Shown here: piece after piece, positions 34,561 through 43,426 of the stretch
Layout: each line of letters starts with the position of its first letter
How positions within the stretch are numbered: position 1 is the first letter of the stretch
Assembly: GCA_965200825.1 (NCBI GenBank)
Contig: OZ241385.1
Coordinates: forward strand, 2,852,001 to 2,916,000
Direction of reading: 5' to 3'
DNA: 64,000 nt
Origin: Bin80 sp026709335
GTDB lineage: Bacteria; Bacteroidota; Rhodothermia; Rhodothermales; Bin80
The notes under the pieces: generated by a model
Database searches by the model: none
Seen by the model: only the letters and a program-made list of their open reading frames with translations
What the model was told of the DNA's origin: nothing
Translations under genes and position numbers: made by a program

Positions 34561-36114
34561 CTAATTTGCTGGAATTGTATCCACTCGCCGGAACTGTCCT
34601 GCCGCTCCCTTCTTGGTGGTCTGTCCACCAGTCCCCATACCCATATCCGACAGGCGTGACTCATCAATTCCGTTGTCAATGTAATACTGTTTGACAGCTA
34701 GTGCGCGATCCTCGCTCAACTGCTGTCCGTTACGCTCATCACGTGATGAGTAACCTTCAATCCGTACGTTCAAATCACAGTTTTGGAGGATATCCAGGTT
34801 TTCCATCAGTTGCGTACGGCCGGCGTCGGTAAGGACAGATGAATTGCGGTCAAAGAAGACGGTATTCATCTCAGAAATATCACAGTCGAAGCAACCCTCT
34901 TGTGTTACATTCACCACGGCGGTACGACTGTCACTGCCCGCATCATTGGTCAGTGTCAGAGTCACCGTATAGGATCCGGCCTGTGCATAGGTATGTGAAG
35001 GACTGGCCTCTGTACTGGTTTGGCCGTCTCCGAAGTTCCACATGTAACTAAATGGTTCAGATCCTCCAGTATTCGCAGTAAAGGTCACACTTGGATCTTC
35101 ATCGCAAATGCTGACACTCTCCTTGCTAGCCGTCAGCGCAAGAATTTCTGCAGGGGCTGTAACGGTGACCGTGCATCCTCCCGTGGCCGTACCAACCTCG
35201 TTCGTCGCAAAGAACATTACCTCATAAGTTCCTGCTTCAGTGTAAGTGTGTGTCCCTGAGTTGCCCATAGCCGTCGCACCATCTCCAAATTCCCACCGCA
35301 GTTCAAGGGGCTGAGCTGCTATATCAGAGTTTGAGGATACTGAGAATTCAGCGGGAGTACCTGCCACAACCATTCCGGTGGGGCACGTCAAAGCACCGAC
35401 TTCAGGTGGAGTAAGTGCAGCTGCAAAATTGATCTTGAACCCAACACCCAAGGCATTCAGGATATCTACTCCGCCATATCCATATTCAGAAGTGCCGTCC
35501 AAGGCCTCGTCGCCAAAATGAAATCCACTCGTCAATTCTGCAAAAAAGGATGTTCGGGGATTTATAGCAATATCCACGCCAAGCCCGGCAAGAGGTCCAA
35601 ATGCACCTCCACTTTCCGTAGCTGTATACGGGGGCTGATCCTGGTTTACAGTTCCAAAGGAATAGGAGAGCCCAAAATTGAGATACAGCGCAGATCGGGT
35701 GGATGCCTCTGCAAACGTGTAACGCCCGATTGCTTGAATCGAAGTACGTGAGGCATCATCATTTTCCACACTGGATACGTTCTTTACCCGCGCAGGAAAC
35801 TGTGTAATGACGGGGTACTCTCCAGTACTAAAAGAGAGGCTGATGGAGAATGGAACACTAAGTTGATACCCAAGCTCAAGCCCTGCGTTCCAGGGTGTCC
35901 CTGCATCAAAAGCGTCGCCGTTAAAATTGAAGGGAGATTGTTCATTATCTCCTAAATACGAAGAAAACCCGATTCGGGGTTTCACAAAAACAGTACTCTC
36001 CGGTCTTAGGCTTTTCGCAAAATCCTGTGCGGTTGCACTAGGAAGAATTGTGAAAATGAGTCCCAAGGCCAATAACCTGAGGATTAATTTTGAGGACGAT
36101 ATGGTACTACTCAT
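34561..36114 (-). CDS. Outer-membrane protein with PKD and OmpA domains
   Basis: This anchors the outer membrane to peptidoglycan. A signal peptide (about 1-29, ending ATAQ) leads into an N-terminal beta-barrel-like region (about 40-230, alternating strands such as FFAELTSGFHFGDEAL). Two PKD domains follow (WEFGDGATAMGNSGTHTYTE and MWNFGDGQTSTEASPSHTYA). The C-terminal OmpA/MotB-like domain has VFFDRNSSVLTDAGRTQLME, LNVRIEGYSSRDERNGQQLS and RALAVKQYYIDNGID. PKD-OmpA fusions are typical of Bacteroidota. Length 517 aa. A terminator follows at 34500-34532; the promoter should lie in the 63-bp AT-rich gap to rpsT. Confidence 0.92.
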   Translation of the reverse strand: MSSTISSSKLILRLLALGLIFTILPSATAQDFAKSLRPESTVFVKPRIGFSSYLGDNEQSPFNFNGDAFDAGTPWNAGLELGYQLSVPFSISLSFSTGEYPVITQFPARVKNVSSVENDDASRTSIQAIGRYTFAEASTRSALYLNFGLSYSFGTVNQDQPPYTATESGGAFGPLAGLGVDIAINPRTSFFAELTSGFHFGDEALDGTSEYGYGGVDILNALGVGFKINFAAALTPPEVGALTCPTGMVVAGTPAEFSVSSNSDIAAQPLELRWEFGDGATAMGNSGTHTYTEAGTYEVMFFATNEVGTATGGCTVTVTAPAEILALTASKESVSICDEDPSVTFTANTGGSEPFSYMWNFGDGQTSTEASPSHTYAQAGSYTVTLTLTNDAGSDSRTAVVNVTQEGCFDCDISEMNTVFFDRNSSVLTDAGRTQLMENLDILQNCDLNVRIEGYSSRDERNGQQLSEDRALAVKQYYIDNGIDESRLSDMGMGTGGQTTKKGAAGQFRRVDTIPAN

Positions 36115-36177
36115 GATCTTACAGTTAGAAATTATTTATTTTATTTTCGTGATATAGGTCACATATAAGCTTGGAGG

Positions 36178-36435
36178 TCAGTGAACTGTCTTATTCAAAT
36201 GTAATGAAATCTGGGATTTATAGTGAGCGGCTTTATTGCGGTGAATGATTCCCTTAGTAGCAAGCCTGTCCAAGTATGCTTGAGTCTTGGGGTAAAGGTC
36301 TTGCGCGAGGGAAGCATCCTCGGTCTTCAGGAGTTTTTTGACCATGTTCCGCATCCGGCTACGGTGCTCACGGTTTCGGAGGCGACGTACGGCATTTTGG
36401 CGTACGCGTTTGATCGCAGAAGCGTGTTGAGGCAT
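36178..36435 (-). CDS. rpsT: 30S ribosomal protein S20
   Basis: This small basic protein binds 16S rRNA early in 30S assembly. The 85-residue, Arg/Lys-rich all-helical sequence has the family pattern: MPQHASAIKRVRQNAVRRLR, then NREHRSRMRNMVKKLLKTED and, near the end, GIIHRNKAAHYKSQISLHLN. It is a normal length. It lies 57 nt downstream of ftsZ on the same strand and 63 nt upstream of the OmpA gene. Confidence 0.95.
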   Translation of the reverse strand: MPQHASAIKRVRQNAVRRLRNREHRSRMRNMVKKLLKTEDASLAQDLYPKTQAYLDRLATKGIIHRNKAAHYKSQISLHLNKTVH

Positions 36436-36492
36436 AGGTTGATAGACGTTACAATATTCGGTTATCGGTGTTGAATAGGAAAAGATACTTCT

Positions 36493-37722
36493 TTAGTCCA
36501 TCATTTTACGTAAAAAAGCAGGGGTGGTTTCTGAATGGGATGCTTCTTCCGTTGCCGATTTAGCGTCATCTTCGTTCAAATATCGAATTTTCTGCTCACT
36601 GAACGATGAATTCTTCTTGGATTGTGCAAATCCTCGCCGCTCCCAAGCAGGGATGTCCAGAACCTTGAGATTGTCTTCACCTTTATAGCCGAAGCTTTTG
36701 GGTTCGCTGGCGAGTACCTTGGGGGCTTGCGTGTTGTCCTGTGAGTGTTTTTGTTCAAAACCGGTAGCAATCACAGTGACACGCAACTTTCCATCCATGT
36801 CGTCATCAACAACCACGCCGGTGATGATCTCAGCCTCGGCGCCTGCCTCGTCTTTAATTACTGCCATTGCAGCCTGCATCTCTTTCATGGGTAAGGAGCC
36901 TGCCGTCAAGTTGACGAGAACATTTCGGGCCCCCGAAAAAGACACGCCATCCATCAATGGGCTGGAAATCGCTTCGAGGGTAATGGAAGCCGCTCCGGTT
37001 TCCAATTCGCCCGTTCCCACCCCAATGACCGCAGTCCCGCTATCCTTGATCGTCGTGGATACATCAGCAAAATCCAGATTCATATACCCCGTCTTCGTAA
37101 TAAGATCACTGATTCCTCTGGCCGCGTTTCCCAGTACATCATCGGCCAGTTTGAATGCTTCAAACAGATTGGTAGACTCATCGGAGATATCCAACAAACG
37201 CTCATTGGGGATGACAATCAAAGTGTCTACGTGATGCTTTAACCGGTCAATCCCCTTCAGTGCATATTCCATCCGTTTTTTGTTTTCGAACTCAAAGGGT
37301 TTGGTCACGATGGCTACGACGAGGATTCCCAGTCGACGTGCAATGTCAGCGACAATACCAACCCCACCGGTTCCTGTGCCTCCTCCCATGCCAGCGGTGA
37401 CGAAGATCAGGTCATATCCATCCAAAGCAGTTTCAACCTCGTCAGAACACTCCAGCATTGCCTGAATCCCGATTTCAGGTCGTGCGCCTGCCCCCAACCC
37501 TTTGGTGAGCTTTCGGCCTGCCTGAATCTTGTGGGATGCCAAGCTTTTGCTTAAGTCTTGAGCATCGGTGTTGATCGCCATAAATTCCACGGACTTCAAG
37601 CCGTTTCGAATCATACTATTCAGGGCATTGCCACCACCACCACCAACTCCAACAACGCAGATTTTGGCAACTCCATGATACTCCGCGTCAAAAGTGAACC
37701 GGGATTTCTTCTCCATTTCCAT
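36493..37722 (-). CDS. ftsZ: Cell division protein FtsZ
   Basis: This tubulin-like GTPase polymerises into the Z ring at mid-cell. Motifs: KICVVGVGGGGGNALNSMI (N-terminal Rossmann), the tubulin signature GMGGGTGTGG, FVTAGMGGGTG, NERLLDIS and the T7-loop region with NLDFADV. After the GTPase and second domain (to about 325) comes a variable linker. It includes LDIPAWERR, a short conserved block seen in Bacteroidota FtsZ, and the protein ends in TPAFLRKMMD. It is last in the dcw operon, 40 nt after ftsA, its membrane anchor partner. Confidence 0.98.
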   Translation of the reverse strand: MEMEKKSRFTFDAEYHGVAKICVVGVGGGGGNALNSMIRNGLKSVEFMAINTDAQDLSKSLASHKIQAGRKLTKGLGAGARPEIGIQAMLECSDEVETALDGYDLIFVTAGMGGGTGTGGVGIVADIARRLGILVVAIVTKPFEFENKKRMEYALKGIDRLKHHVDTLIVIPNERLLDISDESTNLFEAFKLADDVLGNAARGISDLITKTGYMNLDFADVSTTIKDSGTAVIGVGTGELETGAASITLEAISSPLMDGVSFSGARNVLVNLTAGSLPMKEMQAAMAVIKDEAGAEAEIITGVVVDDDMDGKLRVTVIATGFEQKHSQDNTQAPKVLASEPKSFGYKGEDNLKVLDIPAWERRGFAQSKKNSSFSEQKIRYLNEDDAKSATEEASHSETTPAFLRKMMD

Positions 37723-37762
37723 GGTCTTTAGGTTAAGTTTTTAGTCAGTGAGTTAATTGATT

Positions 37763-39031
37763 TCAAAGTTCGTCAAACCACCCCTTCATACGCCCGACAA
37801 GTTTGCCCCACGAGGAGTCCCTCTTTTCATTGCTCCCTCCCATTCCGGATAGATATTTCCCCATTCGATCCTGCGGCACAGATCCAGCCATTTTGGGATC
37901 CAGTCCATAGAGAACCAGTCCCGCACCGGTAGCAAATTTCGGATCTGAAACTTCTTGCCAGAGACCGCTTCCCCGTTCAGTGGGAGAGCCAATACGTGTT
38001 TCAAGCCCCAGAATCTCGTTGGCCAGCTCTTGGGTTCCTCGGATCATGGAGCCCCCACCGGTCAGGACAGCCCCAGCGGAAAGATGTTTTCCATAACCGC
38101 TCCGCCGTATTTCAATGTGAGCAATCTCCAGAATTTCTCGCATTCTGGCTTCAATAATTTGTGACAGGGTACTGGTGCTGATCGTGATTTCCTGTCTTCC
38201 GCCAAGTCCGGGGATCTGTATATGTTCATCGCCATCTGTGAGATCAACCGTGGCACAGCCGAATTGACACTTCAACTGTTCTGCCTGGTTACGCATGATT
38301 CCGAGTCCCTTGCGGATATCTTCGGTTACATTATTTCCCGCCACGGCAATGACAGCCGTATGTCGAATAGTACGATCTTCAAATACAGCCACATCTGTCG
38401 TTCCACCTCCGATGTCAATCAGGGCAACCCCAACTTCCTTCTCATCAGGATGTAACACGCTGAATGAACTAGCCAGTGGTTCAAGTACAACATCAGTGAC
38501 CTGATAACCTGCTTTCTGAATACATCTGTAAATGTTTTTAGCCGCAGAGATTAGCCCTGTAATGATGTGGACATTGGCCTCGAGGCGGACGCCATGCATT
38601 CCCACCGGGTCCAGTACGCCATCCTGCCCGTCAACGATGAATTCCTGTGGGATAAGATGGAGGATTTCCCGGTCCGGTGGCATGGCTACATGTGTGGTAT
38701 CATCAATCAGTCTCCTCACATCACTTTCTGAAATCTCGGGGTTCGCAATCGTAATTACCCCACGGCTTTGGAAACTCTGGATATGATCTCCTGCAATCCC
38801 CACAATTACGTTCTGGACTTCCACATCGGCAGCACGCTCCGCTTCATGGATTGCTTTTTGTACCGAGGCGACGGTCTTGTCAATGTTGACGACAACTCCC
38901 CTATTCAAGCCGTCCGATTCGGCGAGCCCGATCCCAAGCACATTAATCTTCCCCAGTTCGTCAGATTCAGCTACGACGGCACACACCTTTGTGGTGCCGA
39001 TGTCCATTCCAACAACTATTTGATCGTTCAT
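37763..39031 (-). CDS. ftsA: Cell division protein FtsA
   Basis: This actin-fold ATPase tethers FtsZ filaments to the membrane and recruits later divisome proteins. It has VVGMDIGTTKVCAVVAE (phosphate 1), the SHS2/1C domain with GRGVVVNIDKTVASVQKAIH-like sequence, ALIDIGGGTTDVAVFED (phosphate 2) and GAVLTGGGSMIRGTQELA. The C-terminus GKLVGRMKGWFDEL is the amphipathic membrane-targeting helix. Length 422 aa is typical. It sits between ftsQ and ftsZ as usual. Confidence 0.97.
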   Translation of the reverse strand: MNDQIVVGMDIGTTKVCAVVAESDELGKINVLGIGLAESDGLNRGVVVNIDKTVASVQKAIHEAERAADVEVQNVIVGIAGDHIQSFQSRGVITIANPEISESDVRRLIDDTTHVAMPPDREILHLIPQEFIVDGQDGVLDPVGMHGVRLEANVHIITGLISAAKNIYRCIQKAGYQVTDVVLEPLASSFSVLHPDEKEVGVALIDIGGGTTDVAVFEDRTIRHTAVIAVAGNNVTEDIRKGLGIMRNQAEQLKCQFGCATVDLTDGDEHIQIPGLGGRQEITISTSTLSQIIEARMREILEIAHIEIRRSGYGKHLSAGAVLTGGGSMIRGTQELANEILGLETRIGSPTERGSGLWQEVSDPKFATGAGLVLYGLDPKMAGSVPQDRMGKYLSGMGGSNEKRDSSWGKLVGRMKGWFDEL

Positions 39032-39045
39032 TGTCAGTCTTGTAT

Positions 39046-39759
39046 CTAAATCGGTATTTCCCGTGTAATGATTTGTCCGCGAAACCGCAGATCAATGAGC
39101 GCAACCGCCTGATCTCCAAGTGGCCAGTCCCCCTGGTTCCAGAAAGCATATAGCCGAAGAAGCCGCTTTTCCCAATCTTCATGGCCTAGGAGCACGACGG
39201 TCGTCTGTGTTAAGCCAGTGAAGCGCATAACTGTTTTTGCTCCGTTTTCAGTGAGTTCAATTTCGGAAATCAATGAGGTTATCTCGGCTGGAAGTCGAGA
39301 TAACAGTGTCGTCAGATTCTGCACTTTCGAGTCCCTAATCGGGAGTAGCGGGTTATAGGAGCCTGTAATTCCCCGTACGAGCGGCACATCAAAAATCACA
39401 TCGGAAGAGATTGGCATCATATAGCTAAACTCATCCAGGTAATAAGCTGGATCTCCCTTACTGGTCAGAACCAGAAGTCGGGGCAATCGCTCCTGTATCT
39501 TGATTTGTAATGTTCCGGTCGGGTAACAGACTGCGCGAACCCCCCGAATCCACGGATGTCTCTGTAATCGGTCAACCGCCAACGGGGCGCTGAATACAGC
39601 TTCAATTAGCTTGTGTACGGACTCGGGGTCCACATACTCAGTCCCGATAATTTCAATCTTGTTGCAGGGACGCTGCAGCAAGTAATACCACCCTACCCCT
39701 CCCGCGATGCAAATCGGAAGAATGGTTATCAGCAAAATAATTAGTCGTTTTCGTCTCAT
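39046..39759 (-). CDS. ftsQ: Cell division protein FtsQ
   Basis: This bitopic divisome protein links FtsA/FtsK to FtsL-FtsB-FtsI. A basic N-terminus (MRRKRL) precedes one membrane segment (LIILLITILPICIAGGVGWY). A POTRA-like domain follows (NKIEIIGTEYVDPESVHKLI), then the beta domain with PRLLVLTSKGDPAYYLDEFS and EIELTENGAKTVMRF. Start is taken as ATG 39759, right after murC; a GTG at 39777 inside murC is possible. Sequence is divergent, as in all FtsQ, but order and topology are decisive. Confidence 0.92.
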   Translation of the reverse strand: MRRKRLIILLITILPICIAGGVGWYYLLQRPCNKIEIIGTEYVDPESVHKLIEAVFSAPLAVDRLQRHPWIRGVRAVCYPTGTLQIKIQERLPRLLVLTSKGDPAYYLDEFSYMMPISSDVIFDVPLVRGITGSYNPLLPIRDSKVQNLTTLLSRLPAEITSLISEIELTENGAKTVMRFTGLTQTTVVLLGHEDWEKRLLRLYAFWNQGDWPLGDQAVALIDLRFRGQIITREIPI

Positions 39760-39763
39760 CAAT

Positions 39764-41176
39764 TCAGGCGGCTGCACTCTGACAAAGCTGTTCTGTATAC
39801 TTGTGTGCGGTGCGCCAAATATCTCCGGCCCCCATAAAAAGAACTACATCTCCGGGCATACAGATTTCCTGTAATGCTGTCAGCACAGTCTCTTTTCGTT
39901 TTATGTAACGAACGTCGCGGTGCCCTCGGGTGATGGCCAGTTCGACAAGCAATTCACCCGTAACCCCCGGGACAGGGGCTTCTCTGGCCGGGTAGATCTC
40001 TGTTACAATCATGACGTCTGCATTGAAGAACGAGCGAGCAAATTCGTCCTTGAAATCATTTGTGCGCGAATAGAGGTGTGGTTGAAAGATTCCCACAATT
40101 CTTCGATCGGGGTATCCTTCACTTGCTGCAGCCAGGGTTGCAACAACTTCGGTCGGATGATGGGCATAATCGTCTATGACCAGAATATCATGTCCTTCAC
40201 CCAGAACCTGGAACCGTCTTTGGACGCCTGCAAAAAGTTCAAGTCCGGATTTGATGCGTACAAAATCAATATCCAATTCCATGCCCACGGTAATGGCGGC
40301 CAATGCGTTGCGCACATTGTGCAGTCCAAGTGCTCGCAGGTGAATCGAACCCAGCAGGTTTCCGGACGCAAACACATCAAAATGAGTCGTCTGCCCTTGT
40401 TGTTGAATTCGTTCGGCTCGTACCATTGCCTGTCGTGCCGTGCCATAGGTCACAACTCTGCGATCAATTCTGCCGATGATCGCCTGAACACCAGGATCAT
40501 CCAGGCATACGATAGCAGCCCCGAAAAACGGCACGCTCGCGGCAAATGCAGTAAACGCTCGGTAGACTTCTTCGATGTCTCCATAGATTTCCAAGTGATC
40601 TGCTTCGATCGTGGTAATTACCGCCAAGGCAGGAGTTAATCGGAGAAATGTTCGGTCATATTCGTCTGCTTCAATCACGATAATATCTCCTTCTCCGCTG
40701 ACCGCATTACTATTGAGTTCTGTTACTTTCCCTCCCACGATAATTGTCGGGTCAAATCCCCCTTCTGCGACCACGTAACCAACCATACTGGTCGCGGTCG
40801 TCTTTCCATGAGTGCCGCTGACTCCCACGCCATATTTCATTCGCATGAGTTCACCGAGCATTTCGGCTCGGGGAATTAGCGGAATCCGTTGAGCAATTGC
40901 AGCCTGGGTTTCGGGGTTTTGATTCACATCCACTGCAGATGAATAGACGACGACATCTGCGCCGGATACCTGTTTTTCATCGTGTCCTTCATAGATGACG
41001 GCTCCCTGAGTTTCAAGTTTATCGGTCAGTTCACTCAGGCTCAGATCAGAACCGGTCACGCGATATTCGCGGGCCAACAGGACGGAGGCAATGGAACTCA
41101 TGCCAATCCCTCCAATCCCGACCATATGCACATGGCGGATTTGTCCGAACCAGGGTTGTCGACGCTGTGATTTCAT
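39764..41176 (-). CDS. murC: UDP-N-acetylmuramate-L-alanine ligase
   Basis: The first Mur ligase, adding L-Ala to UDP-MurNAc. The N-terminal Rossmann region has HVHMVGIGGIGMSSIASVLL, the ATP site is VSGTHGKTTATSMVG, and the central domain has IEADEYDRTFLRLTP. The C-terminal part has DDYAHHPTEVVATLAA and GIFQPHLYSRTNDF. The start ATG 41176 overlaps the murG stop as ATGA. Length is normal. It lies between murG and ftsQ in the dcw operon. Confidence 0.97.
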   Translation of the reverse strand: MKSQRRQPWFGQIRHVHMVGIGGIGMSSIASVLLAREYRVTGSDLSLSELTDKLETQGAVIYEGHDEKQVSGADVVVYSSAVDVNQNPETQAAIAQRIPLIPRAEMLGELMRMKYGVGVSGTHGKTTATSMVGYVVAEGGFDPTIIVGGKVTELNSNAVSGEGDIIVIEADEYDRTFLRLTPALAVITTIEADHLEIYGDIEEVYRAFTAFAASVPFFGAAIVCLDDPGVQAIIGRIDRRVVTYGTARQAMVRAERIQQQGQTTHFDVFASGNLLGSIHLRALGLHNVRNALAAITVGMELDIDFVRIKSGLELFAGVQRRFQVLGEGHDILVIDDYAHHPTEVVATLAAASEGYPDRRIVGIFQPHLYSRTNDFKDEFARSFFNADVMIVTEIYPAREAPVPGVTGELLVELAITRGHRDVRYIKRKETVLTALQEICMPGDVVLFMGAGDIWRTAHKYTEQLCQSAAA

Positions 41177-42279
41177 ATCGGCTCCTCCCATCCGATCAAT
41201 TCAAGGATATCTTTCGCAATCGTGGTAGCAGCTTGGGGTTTGGCAGCTTCACGTGCCTTTTCTGCCATTTTTTGCCTCCGTTCGGGATCCGCCAAGAGAG
41301 CAGGAACCTGGATGGAAAGTGCATTCAGAAGGTCTTCTTCGGGGACGCAGATCGCCGCGCCGATCCGCTCCATGCTCTGGGCATTTTTGGTCTGATGATC
41401 TTCTGCTACATGGATTGAAGGCACGAGAATGGAAGGAGTCGCAGTGCAGAGAAGCTCACTGCAGGTGAGTGCACCGGCCCGTGCAAGGACCAGATCACAG
41501 GCTGCATAAGCCAAATCCATCCGGTCCACATACTTCATGATGTGTAGCCTAGCATGTTCTTTCTTGCGCATGCGTTCGTAATAGAGTCGCCCAGTTTGCC
41601 AGATGACATGAACCATGGAGTCAGAGAGAATTTGGTCAACTACCTGCCACATAGCCTCATTGATGGCCTGACTTCCCAGTGAACCTCCAAATACGAAAAC
41701 GACATGTGCGTTATGCGGGAGATGGAGTTCTTTCCGAGCAGATTCACGAGTCACTCCGGCGGCTAATTCTTTACGGACAGGGTTTCCACTGATCCTGCAG
41801 CGTCCTTCGGGGAACCAGTTTTTAGCCTCTTCAAACGCGATATGAACCTGTGCCGCTCGGCGCCCAAGAATACGGTTGGTCACCCCCGCATAGGCATTCT
41901 GTTCCTGTGCAATGGTTGGGCGGCCACGCATGCCGGCTGCCCATAATACAGGGCCTGATACATATCCGCCAGTTCCAACGACCGCGTCGGCGTCGAAATC
42001 CTCCACCAACCGGTAACTCTGCCAGAGGCCCGTTGCCAGCTTGAATGGGAATCCAACGTTTCGCAGCGGCTGTTTGCGGTGAAAACCGCTGACTGTAATT
42101 GGATGGATTTCAAATCCCGCATCCGGAACCGCATTCCACTCCAGGTGATCTCGTGTGCCGGCAAATGCGATTGCACTCATTGGCGCGAGGGAACGGATTG
42201 CCTGTGCAATCGCGATAGCAGGATAGACATGTCCTCCAGTTCCGCCTCCGGCCAGTAAAATGCGAGGTGGCCTCATCAT
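41173..42279 (-). CDS. murG: MurG, lipid II-forming GlcNAc transferase
   Basis: This peripheral membrane GT-B enzyme adds GlcNAc to lipid I, giving lipid II. Motifs: RILLAGGGTGGHVYPAIAIA at the N-terminus, GTGGYVSGPVLWAA and AQEQNAYAGVTNRIL in the acceptor domain, and FVFGGSLGSQAINEA plus ARAGALTCSELL and PSIHVAEDHQTKNA in the UDP-GlcNAc domain. Both its ends overlap neighbours by ATGA (ftsW upstream, murC downstream). Confidence 0.97.
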   Translation of the reverse strand: MMRPPRILLAGGGTGGHVYPAIAIAQAIRSLAPMSAIAFAGTRDHLEWNAVPDAGFEIHPITVSGFHRKQPLRNVGFPFKLATGLWQSYRLVEDFDADAVVGTGGYVSGPVLWAAGMRGRPTIAQEQNAYAGVTNRILGRRAAQVHIAFEEAKNWFPEGRCRISGNPVRKELAAGVTRESARKELHLPHNAHVVFVFGGSLGSQAINEAMWQVVDQILSDSMVHVIWQTGRLYYERMRKKEHARLHIMKYVDRMDLAYAACDLVLARAGALTCSELLCTATPSILVPSIHVAEDHQTKNAQSMERIGAAICVPEEDLLNALSIQVPALLADPERRQKMAEKAREAAKPQAATTIAKDILELIGWEEPI

Positions 42280-43424
42280 TGTTCCCGCTGTCGTGAAATG
42301 TTGAGTAGAATTCCAAGAATAATTCCGGCGGAAAGCATGGATGTGCCCCCATAAGAAACCAAAGGAAGCGGGATCCCCGTGACCGGCAAGAGTCCGACCG
42401 AGACCCCAATGTGGACCAGGCTACTCAGGACAAGAATAGTAGTGCAGCCAACGGAGATGAACAGCCCAAGCGGATCCACCGCCTGCCGAGCAATACGTAG
42501 GAATCCCCGCAAAAGGAGCAGTAAAAAGAGTCCCAGAAGCACAAGTCCTCCAATCAGACCGTATTCTTCGGTAATGATGGCAAAAATAAAGTCATTGAAG
42601 GGGGCGGGAAGAAAGTCACGCTGAATACTCTTTCCAGGCCCTCGTCCGGTCCAGTTTCCCATCGCAAGTGCGATTTGTGACTGATGAGCCTGATATCCCT
42701 CCGCCTGTTGATCAAACACACTGACCTCATCGGTATTCGGGAAAATCTTCAATCCCAAATAGGACTCCACTCGTTCCGCGCGATTCGGGGATGTGAGAAG
42801 CATCAAAAACATACATGTGATTCCAATCAGGACCCCACTTCCCAGATACCATATACTTATGCGTCCGACAAAGGCCATCACCACAGCCGAAACCAAAACA
42901 AGAAAAGCAGTGGACAAATCCTCAAGACCGATCAGGACGGTCGTAGAAAATACCCAGATCAATAATGGAGATACAGCCCTGAAGAAGCTGTGAATGTAGG
43001 TTTGTTTACGTACTAGCAGAACCGCTACGTGCAGGATCAATGCGATTTTTGCCAAATCGGATGGTTGAATGCTGAAGATGCCGAATTGAAAGGCGCGAGT
43101 GGCCCCTCCATAGGTGACTCCAAAGATGCGTACGAATACCAGTAGAAGCAATGATCCGAGTAGAAAGAGTCGGGACCAGCGTGCCAGTTGATGGTAGTCC
43201 ACTCTGCTGAATATCATCAATGCTGCAAGCGCCAGCCCAACCCGGATTAAATGACGCAACAAGAACTGCTCCGTGTCTCCGCCGGCCTTGACTTCGGCCA
43301 AAAATGCAATTGCACTGTAGATTGCCATTACCCCGATTGCAGCCAGCGCAAGTGCAATCCAGAGGATGTACTTGTCCATGGGTGCCTGAGGCTGTAGGTA
43401 TGTGGTTTTAACGGAGGCAATCAT
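42276..43424 (-). CDS. ftsW: FtsW, SEDS-family lipid II polymerase
   Basis: This polytopic membrane protein polymerises septal glycan together with FtsI. About ten membrane segments are visible. SEDS landmarks: GATRAFQFGIFSIQPSDLAK, VLIGLEDLSTAFLVLVSAVV with the likely catalytic Asp of the family (E/D region), FNDFIFAIITEEYGLIGGLV, and TGIPLPLVSYGGTSMLSAGI near the C-terminus. Length 382 aa is normal. It starts 2 nt after murD and overlaps murG. Confidence 0.95.
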   Translation of the reverse strand: MIASVKTTYLQPQAPMDKYILWIALALAAIGVMAIYSAIAFLAEVKAGGDTEQFLLRHLIRVGLALAALMIFSRVDYHQLARWSRLFLLGSLLLLVFVRIFGVTYGGATRAFQFGIFSIQPSDLAKIALILHVAVLLVRKQTYIHSFFRAVSPLLIWVFSTTVLIGLEDLSTAFLVLVSAVVMAFVGRISIWYLGSGVLIGITCMFLMLLTSPNRAERVESYLGLKIFPNTDEVSVFDQQAEGYQAHQSQIALAMGNWTGRGPGKSIQRDFLPAPFNDFIFAIITEEYGLIGGLVLLGLFLLLLLRGFLRIARQAVDPLGLFISVGCTTILVLSSLVHIGVSVGLLPVTGIPLPLVSYGGTSMLSAGIILGILLNISRQREQ

Positions 43425-43426
43425 GG